Shown piece by piece: positions 24,493 to 32,558 of a stretch of 37,986 bases of DNA. Under the pieces are notes generated by a model. The model ran no database searches and was not told the DNA's origin. It saw only the letters and a list, made by a program, of their open reading frames with translations. Where the stretch lies: the NCBI GenBank assembly GCA_944381535.1, contig CALWLN010000179.1:1-37986 (forward strand), given 5' to 3'. Made by a program: the position numbers and the translations under genes. The DNA is from an uncultured Lachnospiraceae bacterium (GTDB lineage Bacteria; Bacillota; Clostridia; Lachnospirales; Lachnospiraceae). Each line of letters starts with the position of its first letter. Positions within the stretch are counted from its first letter, which is position 1.

Positions 24493-24702
24493 TTATTTGT
24501 CCTCCTCAGACTTACCCTTTATCAATCGGTAAATAAACCCGTAGGCCCAGATCAGCACCGGCACCATAATGGTGGCAACCACCGCCGCCATCAGCCAATT
24601 CATAAAAGACTCGCCCAGCATGGCGAACACCAGCGTGGAAAGATATAACAACATTAATACCACGACGCCGATCATGGCCAGAATCCGTTTCCCTTTTTTC
24701 AT
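24493..24702 (-). CDS. Small two-helix membrane protein of unknown function
   Basis: This reverse-strand protein of 69 residues has a basic start (MKKGKRI), two hydrophobic segments (about 8-29 and 36-58) and a charged end (KGKSEEDK). AGAGGAT lies about six bases before the ATG, and a strong TTGACA/TAAAAT promoter is upstream, which supports it as a real gene despite its size. No enzymatic motif is visible. The charged tail is predicted to be cytoplasmic. Confidence 0.7.
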   Translation of the reverse strand: MKKGKRILAMIGVVVLMLLYLSTLVFAMLGESFMNWLMAAVVATIMVPVLIWAYGFIYRLIKGKSEEDK

Positions 24703-24765
24703 AAATATCCTCTTTTCAACCGGAGCAGTCGCCGGAATTTTTATTCATGTACAACAGTCACCTTC

Positions 24766-24795
24766 ATTTTACTGGAAAAAGATGTGTACTGTCAA
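24766..24795 (-). promoter_or_regulatory. Promoter of the small membrane protein gene, TTGACA-N18-TAAAAT
   Basis: Reading on the reverse strand, a perfect TTGACA (24795-24790) and TAAAAT (24771-24766) are separated by 18 bases. The leader to the ATG at 24702 would be about 55 bases. It is divergent from the promoter of the CdaR-type regulator 55 bases away. Confidence 0.65.
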
Positions 24796-24843
24796 CCGAA
24801 ATGGCGGACTTTTTGCTGAGAAAATGTATAAAAAAGCTAAACT

Positions 24844-24859
24844 CCGCCATTGACGGCGG
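24844..24859. promoter_or_regulatory. Palindromic operator candidate over a -35 box
   Basis: CCGCC (24844-24848) and GGCGG (24855-24859) form a perfect five-base inverted repeat around ATTGAC, which overlaps the -35 element of the CdaR-type regulator promoter. Its placement would let a bound protein block RNA polymerase. Autoregulation by the downstream gene product is a guess; the arms are short. Confidence 0.4.
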
Positions 24860-24878
24860 TTTTGTGCTATGATAAGAT
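24850..24878 (+). promoter_or_regulatory. Promoter of the CdaR-type regulator gene, TTGACG-N17-TAAGAT
   Basis: TTGACG at 24850-24855 and TAAGAT at 24873-24878 are 17 bases apart. The start codon is at 24920, giving a leader of about 35 bases with AGGAGG in place. Confidence 0.6.
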
Positions 24879-24919
24879 AAAAATAACCACATACCATACT
24901 CAGATAGGAGGAAAGTACC

Positions 24920-26029
24920 TTGCTTTCAAATCATAAATTACAGACCGCATTGACGGAAATCAAAGAAATAGCAAGAATTGACCTGGCGCTTTACAATGAT
25001 AAAGGAAAAATGGTGGTGACCACCTTCGAGCCCGAGGACGATATGAGCGGTGTGGTGCGGCAGTTCGCGGAGTCCATGGCGGAGAGCCAGACTATCGGCC
25101 ATTACCACTTTTTTAAGGTGATGGCGGACAGCCAGCTGGAATATGTGATGCTGGCAAAGGCCATCGGCGAGGAGGCCTACGTCATCGGAAAGCTGGCGGT
25201 GTGCCAGATACGGAATCTGATCCTGGCCTACCGGGAGCAGTTTGATAGGAACAATTTTATGCAAAATGTGGTTCTCGGAAATATGCTGGTAGTGGATATG
25301 TACAATAAGGCCAAGAAGCTGCGGATTGAGCAGGCCCAGCGGGTGGTCTATATCATTGACGTGGGTGGAAAGAAGGATGGCGTGGTCATGGAGACTGTGA
25401 AGAATCTTTTTGCCGCCCAGAACCGGGACTTCATCACGGAGGTGGATGAGAGAAGTATTATCCTGGTCAAGGATGTGCGGGACCTTCAGACCGAGGAGGA
25501 GTTGTCGGAGCTTGCGGACATGATCGTGGACAATCTCCATATGGAAGCCATGATACCGGCCCGGGTCAGCTACGGTAACCGGGTGGAACTATTACAGGAC
25601 ATCAGCCGTTCCTACCAGGAGGCCAAGATGGCCCTGGAGGTGGGCAGCATTTTCTATGCGGACAAGGAGAATCTCTCCTATGGCAGACTGGGCATCGGAC
25701 GGTTGATCTACCAGCTTCCCATCAGTCTGTGCGAGATGTTTTTGAAAGAGGTGTTTGGGGAACAGATTCCGGATATTTTTGATGAGGAGACCACGGTCAC
25801 CATTCAGAAATTCTTTGAGAATAACCTGAATATTTCTGAGACGGCAAGACAGCTTTATGTACACCGGAATACGCTGGTGTACCGTCTGGAGCGGATTGAG
25901 AAGGCCATCGGCCTTGACATCCGCGCTTTTGAGGACGCCATGCTCTTTAAGATTGCCATGATGGTGATGGCTCATATGAAATACCAGAAGAACCGCGAGG
26001 AGTTGGAGAAGGAAGAAGGGCACCGCTGA
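24920..26029 (+). CDS. CdaR/PucR-type transcriptional regulator
   Basis: This 369-residue protein starts at a TTG codon (24920) with a perfect AGGAGG (24906-24911) eight bases upstream, so the unusual start is well supported. The N-terminal part (IDLALYNDKGKMVV, then VRQFAESMAESQ) resembles a sugar-diacid-recognition-type sensor domain. A central GGDEF-like region follows (RVVYIIDVGG to SIILVKD, then PARVSYGNRV). The C-terminal HTH is of the PucR/CdaR kind: NLNISETARQLYVHRNTLVYRLERIE. Such regulators control carbohydrate or purine catabolism genes in other bacteria. The target here is not evident, because both flanking genes are convergent or divergent. A strong terminator follows, so it is monocistronic. 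Confidence 0.87.
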   Translation: MLSNHKLQTALTEIKEIARIDLALYNDKGKMVVTTFEPEDDMSGVVRQFAESMAESQTIGHYHFFKVMADSQLEYVMLAKAIGEEAYVIGKLAVCQIRNLILAYREQFDRNNFMQNVVLGNMLVVDMYNKAKKLRIEQAQRVVYIIDVGGKKDGVVMETVKNLFAAQNRDFITEVDERSIILVKDVRDLQTEEELSELADMIVDNLHMEAMIPARVSYGNRVELLQDISRSYQEAKMALEVGSIFYADKENLSYGRLGIGRLIYQLPISLCEMFLKEVFGEQIPDIFDEETTVTIQKFFENNLNISETARQLYVHRNTLVYRLERIEKAIGLDIRAFEDAMLFKIAMMVMAHMKYQKNREELEKEEGHR

Positions 26030-26063
26030 TTGAAAGCTGGCCGGGTTTTGCGCGCAAATTGCG

Positions 26064-26100
26064 GGAGGCTGTTGCACGAGATGCAACAGCCTCCTTTTGT
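26064..26100 (+). terminator. Strong terminator of the CdaR-type regulator gene
   Basis: A perfect 13-base stem pairs GGAGGCTGTTGCA (26064-26076) with TGCAACAGCCTCC (26082-26094) around the loop CGAGA, followed by TTTTGT. It lies 35 bases after the TGA of the regulator gene. The reverse-strand side has no T run, so it serves only the forward gene. Confidence 0.92.
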
Positions 26101-26115
26101 CTGGAAAAAGAGATA

Positions 26116-27120
26116 TCAGTACACAAGACTGACGATGGTCTTGGTTTCTGTTTCTTCATCGATGTCCAGAGCCAGGGTGACCTGGGCGTCTTCTTTCAGC
26201 TGGGACAGCAGAGAGAGAATCTCCCTGTCGTATACCTGGAAGGCCATGAGATTTTCGTCAATGAGAAATTCTGCCGTATGTCCGTCTGAGAAGTCCTGAA
26301 AGCTGCCGGTCAGAACCGGAAGTTCCGTGCTGGTGGTGACCGCCTGGGAAGGTACCATGGTGGAAACGGTATAGGGGAACAGAGGGTCCGCAATTCCATC
26401 AGCAAAGGAGTTTTGCTCGATGATAAAGACAGAGCAGGCAAGGGGGCTGTCTGTTTCGGAATTATACAAAACAGCGGCGGCCCGAATGCTTCCGTTCCCA
26501 TTTTCATAGGCGTTCAGCAGCTTGGTGTAGGTTTGTCCCCTGTCGCTTAAGGCGAAGAGATAGGCGTCCCAGCCCTCGTCATAACGGATGTTTGTCACCT
26601 CTGCCGGAATTTCGGGCAAATCGGAATAGTCCGCAAAGAGGCCGGTGGCAAATTCCTGCACTGCCATGCGGGGGACGCGGACCTCCGACTCTACGGTCTC
26701 CGCCAGCGGAATGTCATCCATATGATTTACGATTCCATAATAGAGGGCAGTCCAGAAAAAAACAGGGTCCTGGCTGTCGTATGTAAGGCCGTTCTCCAGG
26801 CAGGAAAGAAGCAGCGTATCGAAGGCCTTTTCCATTGGTTCAAGCTGGGAAAGCTCCACCTCTATAACGAAGGAATCATCGTCCTGTAAATCGCCGCTCT
26901 CCTGGGAATCTCCGCTCTCTTCTGTGGGCTGTTGCCATTCCGGGGTGTTGGAATCCTCATTTTCCCCGTCTTCGGTTTCCGTTTCTTTTGCTTCTTCCGT
27001 CTCGTCTTCCGTATTGCTCTGGTTTTCGTTAGAAGGGGTGCCGGAACCGTCAGAACCGCAGCCGACGAAGGCGGCGGATATGGTCAAGATAAGCAGGGCG
27101 CAAATCAATTTTATCTTCAT
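26116..27120 (-). CDS. Putative lipoprotein of unknown function
   Basis: This reverse-strand 334-residue protein starts at the ATG at 27120, with GGGAGG upstream. The first 20 residues form a lipoprotein signal (MKIKLICALLILTISAAFVG then C); the FVGC lipobox is slightly off consensus because Phe stands at -3. About 60 residues of Glu/Thr/Asn/Ser-rich linker follow, then a folded domain with no motif I recognise (LEPMEKAFDTLLL, VFFWTALYYGIVNHMDD, FLIDENLMAFQVYDREI). The C-terminal portion (AQVTLALDIDEETETKTIV) looks like beta structure. It should be exported, modified by Lgt and held on the outer face of the membrane. Its role is unknown. Confidence 0.82.
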   Translation of the reverse strand: MKIKLICALLILTISAAFVGCGSDGSGTPSNENQSNTEDETEEAKETETEDGENEDSNTPEWQQPTEESGDSQESGDLQDDDSFVIEVELSQLEPMEKAFDTLLLSCLENGLTYDSQDPVFFWTALYYGIVNHMDDIPLAETVESEVRVPRMAVQEFATGLFADYSDLPEIPAEVTNIRYDEGWDAYLFALSDRGQTYTKLLNAYENGNGSIRAAAVLYNSETDSPLACSVFIIEQNSFADGIADPLFPYTVSTMVPSQAVTTSTELPVLTGSFQDFSDGHTAEFLIDENLMAFQVYDREILSLLSQLKEDAQVTLALDIDEETETKTIVSLVY

Positions 27121-27213
27121 ACTTTTATACCTCCCGAATCATATATTTATTAGTATATCACTTTTTCTTTAGAAGAAAAGAGAGAGATTATTAGAATTTC
27201 TTTAATTTTTAGC

Positions 27214-27242
27214 TTGACAATCATCTAACGTGATAGTAGAAT
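27214..27242 (+). promoter_or_regulatory. Promoter TTGACA-N17-TAGAAT before the broken MFS gene
   Basis: A perfect TTGACA (27214-27219) and TAGAAT (27237-27242) are 17 bases apart. The heptamer ATCTAAC lies in the spacer (27223-27229) and again at 27262-27268. A transcript would run through the broken transporter gene, the ArsR-type regulator and possibly mgtE. Confidence 0.75.
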
Positions 27243-27252
27243 ATAATAATGC

Positions 27253-27266
27253 TAGATATATATCTA
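27253..27266. promoter_or_regulatory. Palindromic operator candidate TAGATATATATCTA
   Basis: This is a perfect 14-base palindrome just downstream of the -10 box, at the expected transcription start. Such AT-rich palindromes near a promoter fit ArsR-family operators, and an ArsR-type regulator is encoded at 27874. Autorepression is inferred. Confidence 0.55.
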
Positions 27267-27343
27267 ACATATAATCAAAAAACTATGAAGCTAAATAATA
27301 GCGAGAAAAAAAGAATCAAAACGAAGAAGGAGTGGAACCAGGC

Positions 27344-27869
27344 ATGAAAAAAATCATCCATGCAAAGGAAGAGATGCCCAAAACCGGTTACCGGGAGCTG
27401 GCCAGCCAGAGGGATTATTTAAAAGTGACCGTTGCCAACATGATAAACCGGTTTGGGGATTCGGTGGACAGCATTGCCTTTACCTGGCTGGTGTACGCCA
27501 TCACCGGCAATGCGGCCTGGTCGGCGGTGATTTTCGGGGCAAACCAGCTTCCCACCATATTGCTCATGCCCTTTGCCGGTGTTCTGGTGGAACGCTGGAA
27601 CAAGAAGTGGCTGATTGGTCTCTTCGGAATGGAAGCCGCCATTTTGACAGACGCCGTCACATACTTCCTGTCGGCAGGAATTTTACTGTTGGTCAGCAAT
27701 CGTGAGAGAGGGGCGGAACGGGAAAAAGCCGTGGCAGGGTCTTTCCGGTATTTTTGCGGTTTTTGTGTCCGTTTCAATGATTTTCATTGCCTGCGGCGCC
27801 TTAAGTGTGGTATTATTTATAGGAATGGCATTGACGAAAATGAAGTTTGAGGCACCGAAAGAAGCGTGA
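27344..27869 (+). pseudogene. Broken MFS transporter gene with large internal deletions
   Basis: ATG 27344 follows AGGAG. The first frame encodes the start of a major facilitator protein: NMINRFGDSVDSIAFTWLVY, then GANQLPTILLMPFAGVLVERW, which carries the loop 2-3 pattern. It then jumps to a segment normally found much later in the protein (DAVTYFLSAGILLLV). A second frame, from about 27745 to the TGA at 27867-27869, encodes the last membrane helix (GIFAVFVSVSMIFIACGA, then MALTKMKFEAPKEA). Intact relatives have about 400 residues, whereas only about 175 codons remain here. The gene has therefore lost its middle in at least one in-frame and one frameshifting event. The first frame alone would give a non-functional protein of about 168 residues ending at 27850. 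Confidence 0.8.
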
Positions 27870-27873
27870 GAAT

Positions 27874-29010
27874 ATGGAAACAATTATTTACAACGGGGTT
27901 GATCTGTTTGGGGAGGCTATCACACTGCTGGAATATCTGGCAGCGGATGAGTCCCCGGCGGAAAGCAGAAAACAATTGATTCATAAATACGGGGTTTCTC
28001 CGGAGGTTCTGGAGAAACCTTTTGGTGTGTGTACGAAAATCTATGAGGAGGGAAAAAAGCGGCTGAAATCTCAGATGGAGAAAATACGGGAATATTTTAC
28101 CCCTTATTTTGAGGATGGGATGCTCTGTAAAGCCAGCTTTGCTTTATTGCGGGAATTTTCCGACTATGAAAGCTCCCTTGAAAAGCGGAAGGAGACCTGT
28201 CTTGGCTACAGCCCCAGCCGGCGCAGCTATGAATTTTATCTTCGCCTTCAGAGCGGCTATCAGATCCATATAGAGGTGGAGGCGCGGCCAAAGGACTGTA
28301 AGAATCTTCCGGAACTGCTGGACTGTCTGGACAGGACGGAGCTGACAGCGGAGCAGAAATGGCAGATTCAGTGGGTGTTTAACCACCCGAACCAGGCCTT
28401 TGAGGAGCTGGAACCCTGTATCAGAACCGCAATGGGGATTCTGGAGGAATACGAGGAGTTATGGAGACCTTTGGTGGAGCAGTTCTGCCGAAGTTGGGAA
28501 AAGCGTCTCGCCGATACCAGTCTCCAGGCCTATTTTGCGGAGCAGACAAAAATTTCCATAGAGGAAAACCCAAAAGGAGCGGTGCTTCTGCCCGCTGTCC
28601 TGGCAATGGGAACCATCAGCATGTGCATGGACGACGGGGAAAATTGGGAGCAGGAGCCCCGGGCGGATGTATTCCGCATGGGAGTGCTGGTGGAAAAAAT
28701 CGGCGTCAGGCTTCTGCTGGGTGAAGGCACGGCGCTGAAGAAAAAGGAACTGGCCGAATTATTGAAGATTTTATCGGATGAAAGTAAGCTGGAGATTTTA
28801 TCTCTGCTGAAGGAACGCCGTTATTACGGGGGAGAGCTGGCGAAAAAATTAAAGCTGACCACAGCCACCATCTCCCATCATATGAGTATTTTGGTAAATA
28901 ACGGGCTGGTTACCATCAGCAAGGAGCAAAACCGGGGCTATTATGCCCTCAACGAGGAAACAATACGAAAACTTCTTGACCAGACAAAGGAGCTTTTGTT
29001 GAAGGAATAA
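27874..29010 (+). CDS. ArsR-type winged-helix regulator with a long N-terminal domain
   Basis: This 378-residue protein starts at ATG 27874, four bases after the stop of the broken transporter gene. The binding site is weak (GTGAG), so translational coupling is likely. The first about 290 residues form a helical domain of unknown function (YNGVDLFGEAITLLEYLA, then VNP-type charged helices). The last about 80 residues are an ArsR/SmtB winged helix: LLKILSDESKLEILSLLKER, then GGELAKKLKLTTATISHHMS and LVTISKEQNRGYYAL. No cysteine metal-binding motif typical of ArsR sensors is present, so the inducer is probably not a metal. Relatives are commonly paired with MFS exporters; here the partner is broken. 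Confidence 0.85.
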   Translation: METIIYNGVDLFGEAITLLEYLAADESPAESRKQLIHKYGVSPEVLEKPFGVCTKIYEEGKKRLKSQMEKIREYFTPYFEDGMLCKASFALLREFSDYESSLEKRKETCLGYSPSRRSYEFYLRLQSGYQIHIEVEARPKDCKNLPELLDCLDRTELTAEQKWQIQWVFNHPNQAFEELEPCIRTAMGILEEYEELWRPLVEQFCRSWEKRLADTSLQAYFAEQTKISIEENPKGAVLLPAVLAMGTISMCMDDGENWEQEPRADVFRMGVLVEKIGVRLLLGEGTALKKKELAELLKILSDESKLEILSLLKERRYYGGELAKKLKLTTATISHHMSILVNNGLVTISKEQNRGYYALNEETIRKLLDQTKELLLKE

Positions 29011-29021
29011 GAGGTGACATC

Positions 29022-30398
29022 ATGGAACAGAAATTGGAGCACAGCCAGGAGGGACTTCTGGAGAAGCAGCTGGAACAAATGGAGGAGGCCCTGGACAGGG
29101 AAGATATTGCGGAGATTGATGAACTTTATGAACGCATGCACCCCATCGATCTGGCGGAAGCCATGGAGGAGTGGGATGAGGAACAGCTGGAACAGTTCTG
29201 TCATCTCGCGGACGACGAGAAGCTGGCGGAGCTTCTGACTGAAGCCGATGAGGAACTCCAGGTGGAGCTTGCAAAATTTCTCTCCAACAGCAGACTGCTC
29301 ACTATATTTTCCCATATGCAGAAGGACGATATCGTAGATATGCTGGGGAATCTCCGTATTAACAGAAGAAAGCAGCTTGTGGATTTAATGCGGGCCGGGG
29401 ACCGGAAAGTGATCACGGAGCTTTTAGGATATGATGAGGATTCGGCCGGGGGAATCATGAGTACGGCCTACATTGCGTTGGACGGCCGGCTGACCATTGC
29501 GGACGCGCTGCGCAAAATTAAGGAAATTGGCCCCAAGACGGAACTGATCGAGACTATTTTCGTGCTGAATAACCATAGACAGCTTGTGGGCACTGCAGAT
29601 TTAAGGGACATTCTCATCGCCCAGGATGGGGACACCTTAAGCAGTATTGCCGATGAAAATGTCATCAGCGTGGAGCCGGAGACGGACCAGGAGGAGGTTT
29701 CCCTTCTGGTATCCAAGTACGACTTGAACGCTATCCCGGTGGTGAACAAGCGCAAGGTGCTTTTGGGGATCATCACCGTGGATGACATCATCGACGTTAT
29801 TTTGGAGGAGCACACCGAGGATATCCTGCAGATGGCCGGCGTCAGCAAGGAGGAGACCATCGACAGTACCATTCCCCAGTCGGTGCGGCGGCGTCTGCCC
29901 TGGCTTTGTGTGAATCTGGTGACGGCCTTTTTGTCCTCTTTTGCCATCCGGAGCTTTGAGAGCGTCATCGCCCAAGTGGTGGCTTTGTCGGCCACCATGA
30001 CCATCGTTACCGGTATGGGAGGCAACGCCGGAAATCAGACGCTGTCCATCATGATCCGCAGCATTGCCCTGGGGGAAGTGGAACTTAAGAAAAGCTGGAG
30101 GCTTGTGTTGAAGGAGGCGGTCATAGGCTTTACGGATGGTATTTTTATGGGTATCGCCACAGGGCTTATCGTATACTTTATTTACCATAATTTCTATCTT
30201 GGTATCATTATCTTTATCGCAATGATTGCCAACCAGATGATTGCCGGATTTTGCGGGGCGGTGATACCGCTGATCTTTAAGGCCTTAAAGCAAGACCCGG
30301 CCCTGGCCTCCTCCATCTTTCTGACGGCGGCCACGGATATTCTGGGCTTCTTTATCTTTTTGAGCCTGGCCAGTCTCTTTCTGCCGTTTTTGGTGTAG
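29022..30398 (+). CDS. mgtE: Magnesium transporter MgtE
   Basis: MgtE is a Mg2+-gated magnesium channel of the cell membrane. The 458-residue protein has the full family layout: an acidic N-terminal superhelical domain (about residues 1-130), a pair of CBS domains (about 135-260, with STAYIALDGRLTIADAL, NHRQLVGTADLRD and VVNKRKVLLGIITVDD), the connecting helix, then five membrane helices. The pore signature GMGGNAGNQT and the Mg2+-binding Asp segment LTAATDILGFF are present. GAGGTGA precedes ATG 29022, 11 bases after the ArsR-type gene, so it can be co-transcribed. No Mg2+ riboswitch was seen upstream. Confidence 0.95.
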   Translation: MEQKLEHSQEGLLEKQLEQMEEALDREDIAEIDELYERMHPIDLAEAMEEWDEEQLEQFCHLADDEKLAELLTEADEELQVELAKFLSNSRLLTIFSHMQKDDIVDMLGNLRINRRKQLVDLMRAGDRKVITELLGYDEDSAGGIMSTAYIALDGRLTIADALRKIKEIGPKTELIETIFVLNNHRQLVGTADLRDILIAQDGDTLSSIADENVISVEPETDQEEVSLLVSKYDLNAIPVVNKRKVLLGIITVDDIIDVILEEHTEDILQMAGVSKEETIDSTIPQSVRRRLPWLCVNLVTAFLSSFAIRSFESVIAQVVALSATMTIVTGMGGNAGNQTLSIMIRSIALGEVELKKSWRLVLKEAVIGFTDGIFMGIATGLIVYFIYHNFYLGIIIFIAMIANQMIAGFCGAVIPLIFKALKQDPALASSIFLTAATDILGFFIFLSLASLFLPFLV

Positions 30399-30439
30399 AG
30401 GACAGCTTTTACATGTGCTTGAGAGAGAAGGAGAGTGCC

Positions 30440-30493
30440 ATGGATGATAGATTGGATGGCTCGGAACCGTATAGAAAAAGGAGGTTGCTATGA
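30440..30493 (+). CDS. 17-codon leader ORF overlapping the hydantoinase-family gene
   Basis: ATG 30440 has AAGGAG (30428-30433) six bases upstream. The ORF encodes 17 residues (MDDRLDGSEPYRKRRLL), and its TGA (30491-30493) overlaps the next gene's start as ATGA. The next gene's AGGAGG lies inside it. This layout is typical of translational coupling. There is no run of one amino acid to suggest classical attenuation. It may be a genuine leader peptide or a chance ORF. Confidence 0.4.
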   Translation: MDDRLDGSEPYRKRRLL

Positions 30494-32496
30494 GAATCGG
30501 AATCGGTATCGACACCGGCGGAACCTGCACGGACGGCGTCATTTATGATCTGCAGGAAAAAAAGATACTGGCGGCGGCCAAGACCCCTACGACCCGGGAG
30601 GATTTAACGGAGGGAATTGGCAAAGTGCTGGATTTGCTTCCGGCAGGGCAGCTTGCGCAGGCGGAGATGATTGCCCTGTCCACCACGCTGGCTACCAACG
30701 CCTGCGTGGAGAATAAGGGCGGACGGGGCAAACTGATTTTTCTTGGGATAGACCGCAAAACAGTGGAGTGGTCCGGCAAAAAATTCGGACTGCCCATGGA
30801 TGATACCCTGATCTTTATTGAATGTAAGGAAACGCTGCAGGGCAGAGTGATAGAGGAGCCCAACTGGAATATGGTGGAGGCCCGGCTGAGAGAAGAGTTA
30901 AAAGACTGTCAGGCGGCGGGAATCGTGGAACTGTTTGCGGGCGGCACAGGCGCGGCCCTGGAAAAAAAGACCCGTCAGATCGTGGAGAAGCTGGGGATTC
31001 CCACAGTCTGCGGCTATGAATTGTTTCAGGAGAAAAATGTGGTTGGCCGGGGAGCGGGGGCGCTCTTAAATGCCCGGTTGATTTTTGTGATTGCGGAATT
31101 TCTCCAGGCGGTGAAGGGAGCCATGGCCAGGCGGGGGCTTCAGGCACCGGTGGTGATCGTCCGAAGCGACGGCAGTCTGATGAATGAGGAAATCTCCGCC
31201 AAGCGGCCCATTGAGACGCTGCTCTGCGGACCGGTGGCCAGCGTCATGGGCGCGGCGGAGCTTCACCAGGTGAAGGATGGCGTAGTGATCGACATGGGCG
31301 GAACCACCACGGATATCTCTTTGATTCGGAACGGCGCGCCCCTCCGCTCCGAAGGTGGAATCACCGTGGGAGACTGGCGTATCTATGTGAAGGGGATGTA
31401 TGTGGATACTTTTGGACTGGGCGGGGACAGCGAGGTTCTTTTGTCGGAGGGGAAACTCCGGCTTGGCAGCCGGCGGGTAATGCCCTACTGTATGGCGGCG
31501 GTCCGTTATCCCAAGATTCTTGAAATTCTCAAAAAAGAAAAGATGGCCGGAGGGAAGGTATATAGCTGGCGGAAAAATGTTTATGTGGGGCTTAAGGATA
31601 TTTCCGGGCTTTCTACCTACACGGAGTTTGAACGCAGGGTGGCAAAGGCATTTTTGGACAATCCCATGAATCTGGTGGAACTGGAGGAGGAACATCAAAT
31701 CTCCCTGGCGCCGGGCAGCTTAAAGCGCCTCATTAACGAAGGGGTGCTGATGCCCTGCGGAATCACGCCCACCGACGCCATGCATGTGCTGGGAGACTAC
31801 AACGGTTACGAGGCGGCAGCCTCCCGGGACGCCATAGAGGCGCTGGGGACAATCCTTGACATGGGGGTGGAAGAAGCCAGCCAGGCCATCTATGAGAGGG
31901 TCCGGCGGAAACTTTACTGTAACGTTGCGCGGATTCTCCTTTGGGATAAGTATCCGGGCCTGCAAAAGGAGAGCGCCCATGACGCCACGGAGATTTTGGT
32001 GGAGGGGTTGTATGAGCAGGCGGTATGGAAACGGAATACTGCAAAGAAATTTCTGGAACTTGACCTGCGCTGTGACGTGCCGCTGATTGGGGTAGGCGGA
32101 CCCATCGGCGTATTTTTGGGTGATGTGGCGGAGCTGTTTGGCACCACTGCCCTTATTGGGCCTTATTCCAACGTGGCTAACGCGCTGGGGGCCATTGTGG
32201 GAAATGTGGAGGTTGGCATATCCATGGAGATTCGCCCAAATGGGGAGACCGACATCTTCGGGGTGACCGGAAACGGAGAGAGTTTTGCGGCGGAGAGTCT
32301 GGAAGAGGCGGAGGAGCAGGCGGCTGATGTTGCCCGGCGGCTGGCGGAGGCGGAAGCCCTGCGCCGGGGAGCTGTCCGGGACAAGCTTGTCTTCCGGGTG
32401 GAGAAGGAGCCGGTGGAGGCCTCCACCACCTACGGAAGTGGCATTTTCATCTCGGAGAGGGTGACGGTGTACGCCAGCAGCGTGATGGAACTGTAG
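30490..32496 (+). CDS. Hydantoinase/oxoprolinase family protein
   Basis: This 668-residue protein belongs to the HyuA/oxoprolinase group of ATP-using ring-opening enzymes with an ASKHA fold. The N-terminus is GIGIDTGGTCTDGVIYD (phosphate 1 loop), followed by STTLATNACVE. The hydantoinase A core has VIVRSDGSLMN, ETLLCGPVASVMGA and VIDMGGTTTDISLI. The C-terminal third has GVGGPIGVFLGDVAELFG and Glu/Ala-rich helices. AGGAGG lies five bases before ATG 30490. No HyuB partner gene is adjacent; family members without HyuB occur in Clostridia. The substrate is unknown, and the convergent M20 amidohydrolase could be functionally related, but nothing proves it. Confidence 0.85.
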   Translation: MRIGIGIDTGGTCTDGVIYDLQEKKILAAAKTPTTREDLTEGIGKVLDLLPAGQLAQAEMIALSTTLATNACVENKGGRGKLIFLGIDRKTVEWSGKKFGLPMDDTLIFIECKETLQGRVIEEPNWNMVEARLREELKDCQAAGIVELFAGGTGAALEKKTRQIVEKLGIPTVCGYELFQEKNVVGRGAGALLNARLIFVIAEFLQAVKGAMARRGLQAPVVIVRSDGSLMNEEISAKRPIETLLCGPVASVMGAAELHQVKDGVVIDMGGTTTDISLIRNGAPLRSEGGITVGDWRIYVKGMYVDTFGLGGDSEVLLSEGKLRLGSRRVMPYCMAAVRYPKILEILKKEKMAGGKVYSWRKNVYVGLKDISGLSTYTEFERRVAKAFLDNPMNLVELEEEHQISLAPGSLKRLINEGVLMPCGITPTDAMHVLGDYNGYEAAASRDAIEALGTILDMGVEEASQAIYERVRRKLYCNVARILLWDKYPGLQKESAHDATEILVEGLYEQAVWKRNTAKKFLELDLRCDVPLIGVGGPIGVFLGDVAELFGTTALIGPYSNVANALGAIVGNVEVGISMEIRPNGETDIFGVTGNGESFAAESLEEAEEQAADVARRLAEAEALRRGAVRDKLVFRVEKEPVEASTTYGSGIFISERVTVYASSVMEL

Positions 32497-32558
32497 AAGC
32501 GCCGGCACAGGCCGCCAATCCACTGAAGGATAGCGGTGCGCACGTTGCCCGTTGGATA

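Noticed and set aside
27163-27179. TTTTCTT-TAG-AAGAAAA palindrome upstream of the lipoprotein gene
   Set aside because: It is a low-complexity A/T palindrome in a very AT-rich stretch, without a clear link to a promoter.
32497-32558. Possible terminator between the convergent hydantoinase and amidohydrolase genes
   Set aside because: GC-rich symmetric bits exist but there is no convincing stem with a T tract.
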